Below, one piece after another: positions 62,799-64,000 of a stretch of DNA of 64,000 bases. Numbering within the stretch: the stretch's first letter is position 1; each line of letters opens with the position of its first letter. Source of the DNA: Nesterenkonia cremea (lineage in GTDB: Bacteria > Actinomycetota > Actinomycetes > Actinomycetales > Micrococcaceae); the NCBI RefSeq assembly GCF_014642675.1, contig NZ_BMIS01000003.1:186001-250000 (forward strand), written 5' to 3'. Made by a program: the position numbers and the translations under genes. The notes under the pieces were generated by a model, which did not search any database, was not told the origin of the DNA, and worked only from the letters and a program-made list of their open reading frames with translations.

Positions 62799-63047
62799 GT
62801 GAGTGCAGACGAGACGCTTGAGGTCCCCATCCGTGACGAGTCCATCCGCCTGGGCCAGCTGCTGAAGCTGGCCGGCGTCGTGGAGAACGGCGCCCTGGCC
62901 CGCGAGGTGATCGAGGCGGGCGCGGTGAACGTCGGCGGAGAGGTTGAGAACCGGCGCGGCCGCCAGGTCGCCCCGGGCGAGACCGTGCTCTTCGACGGCG
63001 AGGAGTTCGGCCTCCCCACCGTGGAGCTCACCCCCGTCCAGGAGTGA
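62799..63047 (+). CDS. S4-domain RNA-binding protein (YbcJ/RqcP-like)
   Basis: The 82-residue protein is a lone S4 domain (RLGQLLKLAGVVENGALAREVIEAGAVNVGGEVENRRGRQV), the alphaL RNA-binding motif found in ribosome-associated proteins. It most resembles YbcJ/YaaA-type S4 proteins. The GTG start at 62799 is chosen because the family begins just there; AAGACT (62787-62792) lies 6 bases upstream, and GAAGGG directly before it is too close for a usual ribosome site. Confidence 0.82.
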   Translation: MSADETLEVPIRDESIRLGQLLKLAGVVENGALAREVIEAGAVNVGGEVENRRGRQVAPGETVLFDGEEFGLPTVELTPVQE

Positions 63048-63063
63048 GGTCCGGACCCTTTTC

Positions 63064-63147
63064 CCGTGGGTGATCCATAAAATCCATGCTGAGGGCCGAC
63101 ACGCCGATGTTTGAGGCCGAAAGGTGGGTTTTATTGATCACCCACGG
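63064..63147. repeat. Intergenic inverted repeat, copy C
   Basis: CCGTGGGTGATC (63064-63075) pairs exactly with GATCACCCACGG (63136-63147), and the AT-rich next bases (ATAAAA/TTTTAT) continue the stem with few mismatches. The unit is 84 bases and has the GTGGG ends of copies A and B, although the inner sequence differs. It lies between the S4 and sulfurtransferase genes. Confidence 0.65.
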
Positions 63148-63174
63148 TGAGGGCGACAGTTCAGGAGGAGAGAG

Positions 63175-64000
63175 ATGGGCACTCTGATCACCCCGGATGA
63201 GCTGCGCGAGCTGGTGGACAGCGGCGCTCCCCCGAAGGTCCTCGACGTCCGGTGGCGGCTGGACCGCCCCGACGGCCATGAGGACTACGTGTCAGCCCAT
63301 ATCCCCGGGGCCGTCTATGTGGACCTGGACCGCGAGCTGGCCGAGCCCGGTCAGACCGCCACAGCCGGACGGCACCCTCTGCCCAGCACGGAGACCCTCC
63401 AGCAGGCCGCGCGCCGCTGGGGCCTGCACCCGGGCGACACGGTGGTGGTCTACGACGACATCAAGTCCACCTCGGCCACCCGCGCCTGGTGGCTGCTGCG
63501 CCATGGCGGCGTCGAGGATGTGCGCGTGTTGGACGGCTCGCTGCGCGGATGGACCGACGCCGGCCACCCCACTGAATCAGGTGAGGTCACCCCGACGCCG
63601 GGCACCGTCACCCTGGATCTGAGCGGCCTGCCCGCGCTGGGCATCGAGGAGGTCGAGGCGTTCACCCAGTACGGCACGCTGCTGGATGTGCGCGCCCACA
63701 ACCGCTACACCGGCGAGCATGAGCCCTATGACCCGCGGGCCGGACACATCCCCAACGCGATCAATGCCCCGACCCCGCAGAATGTGGACGAACAGGGCCG
63801 CTTCCTGGATCCGCAGCTGCTGCGCGAGAGGTTCCTGGCCCTGGGCGTGGACCCGGAGAAGCCGGTGGCCAGCTACTGCGGCTCGGGCATCCACAGCACC
63901 CACAACACACTGGCCTTGGAGCTGGCCGGATTCGAGACAGTCCTCTACCCCGGATCCTTCAGCGAATGGTCCAACAATCCCCAGCGCCCGGTGGCCACCG
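63175..64000 (+). CDS. sseA: Thiosulfate/3-mercaptopyruvate sulfurtransferase (rhodanese), 3' end outside the window
   Basis: Two rhodanese domains are visible over 275 residues; the second carries the active-site Cys235 in ASYCGSGIHS, and the first is catalytically silent. CGSG followed by Ile/His is closer to mercaptopyruvate sulfurtransferases than to classic rhodanese (CRKG), but the donor is uncertain. The ATG has AGGAGG upstream. The gene runs off the window, so its end is unknown. Confidence 0.9.
   Translation, partial: MGTLITPDELRELVDSGAPPKVLDVRWRLDRPDGHEDYVSAHIPGAVYVDLDRELAEPGQTATAGRHPLPSTETLQQAARRWGLHPGDTVVVYDDIKSTSATRAWWLLRHGGVEDVRVLDGSLRGWTDAGHPTESGEVTPTPGTVTLDLSGLPALGIEEVEAFTQYGTLLDVRAHNRYTGEHEPYDPRAGHIPNAINAPTPQNVDEQGRFLDPQLLRERFLALGVDPEKPVASYCGSGIHSTHNTLALELAGFETVLYPGSFSEWSNNPQRPVAT

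Overview
The window is a high-GC actinobacterial chromosome segment, most likely from the Micrococcaceae. A halotolerant, Nesterenkonia-like member is my guess, not proven. Supporting signs are mycothiol chemistry (mca), an AdnA/AdnB-type helicase-nuclease pair instead of RecBCD, the coproporphyrin-dependent haem route (HemQ/ChdC with HemH and HemY), a betaine-type ABC importer, very acidic secreted proteins, and many genes whose -10 box sits 6-8 bases before the start codon (leaderless mRNAs). There are no rRNA genes, CRISPR arrays, insertion sequences or recognisable phage genes; one tRNA is present.

Layout. 1-2417: the end of a phosphotransferase-fold protein with a long Ala/Ser/acidic tail, then an MFS exporter. 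2572-14221: a defence island with visibly lower GC. Its left half is a tight five-gene minus-strand operon: Z1-type P-loop protein, PD-(D/E)XK protein, MORC-like GHKL ATPase and two uncharacterised proteins. Its right half is a Dcm-type C5-cytosine methyltransferase, an AlwI-like endonuclease and a Vsr endonuclease, with a PLD/NgoFVII-like nuclease on the opposite strand between the two halves. 14399-21816: adnB and adnA. 21927-23144: a DnaQ-like exonuclease and a small membrane protein.

23286-33950 holds nearly all haem biosynthesis genes: hemL, hemB, hemD, hemC, hemH, hemQ, hemY, hemE (minus strand) and hemA (plus strand, divergent from hemE). Glutamyl-tRNA reductase and GSA aminotransferase make ALA. 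HemB, C, D and E carry it to coproporphyrinogen. HemY, HemH and HemQ finish haem by the Gram-positive route. Two palindromes lie over promoters in this cluster. 34011-37150 is an OpuB/ProU-type importer operon. 37187-48296 carries a rhomboid protease, PIN-PhoH, an OmpA-domain lipoprotein, UppS, a TrhA/HlyIII protein, a YyaL-type thioredoxin-domain protein, Mca, a DUF4307 protein with a 30-residue partner, and GreA behind a candidate attenuator. 48386-54951 holds IlvA, an AI-2E/PerM family protein, a BI-1 protein, a double-hotdog thioesterase, a tRNA with anticodon UAA and NDH-2. 54987-63047 holds a cell-wall subtilase, Ppx/GppA, DUF501, FtsB/DivIC, a GNAT protein, GlyS, a DMT transporter and an S4-domain protein. 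The window ends inside a sulfurtransferase gene.

The strongest items to follow up are the MORC/Z1 defence island beside adnAB; a 12-base word (GCCGGCGTCGGG) found six times in one orientation, five times inside protein linkers; the mca/DUF4307 intergenic region, where two opposing -10 boxes overlap; the greA leader with promoter and intrinsic terminator; palindromes over the hemQ and hemA promoters; the unusual short-variable-arm tRNA; and a family of intergenic inverted repeats.
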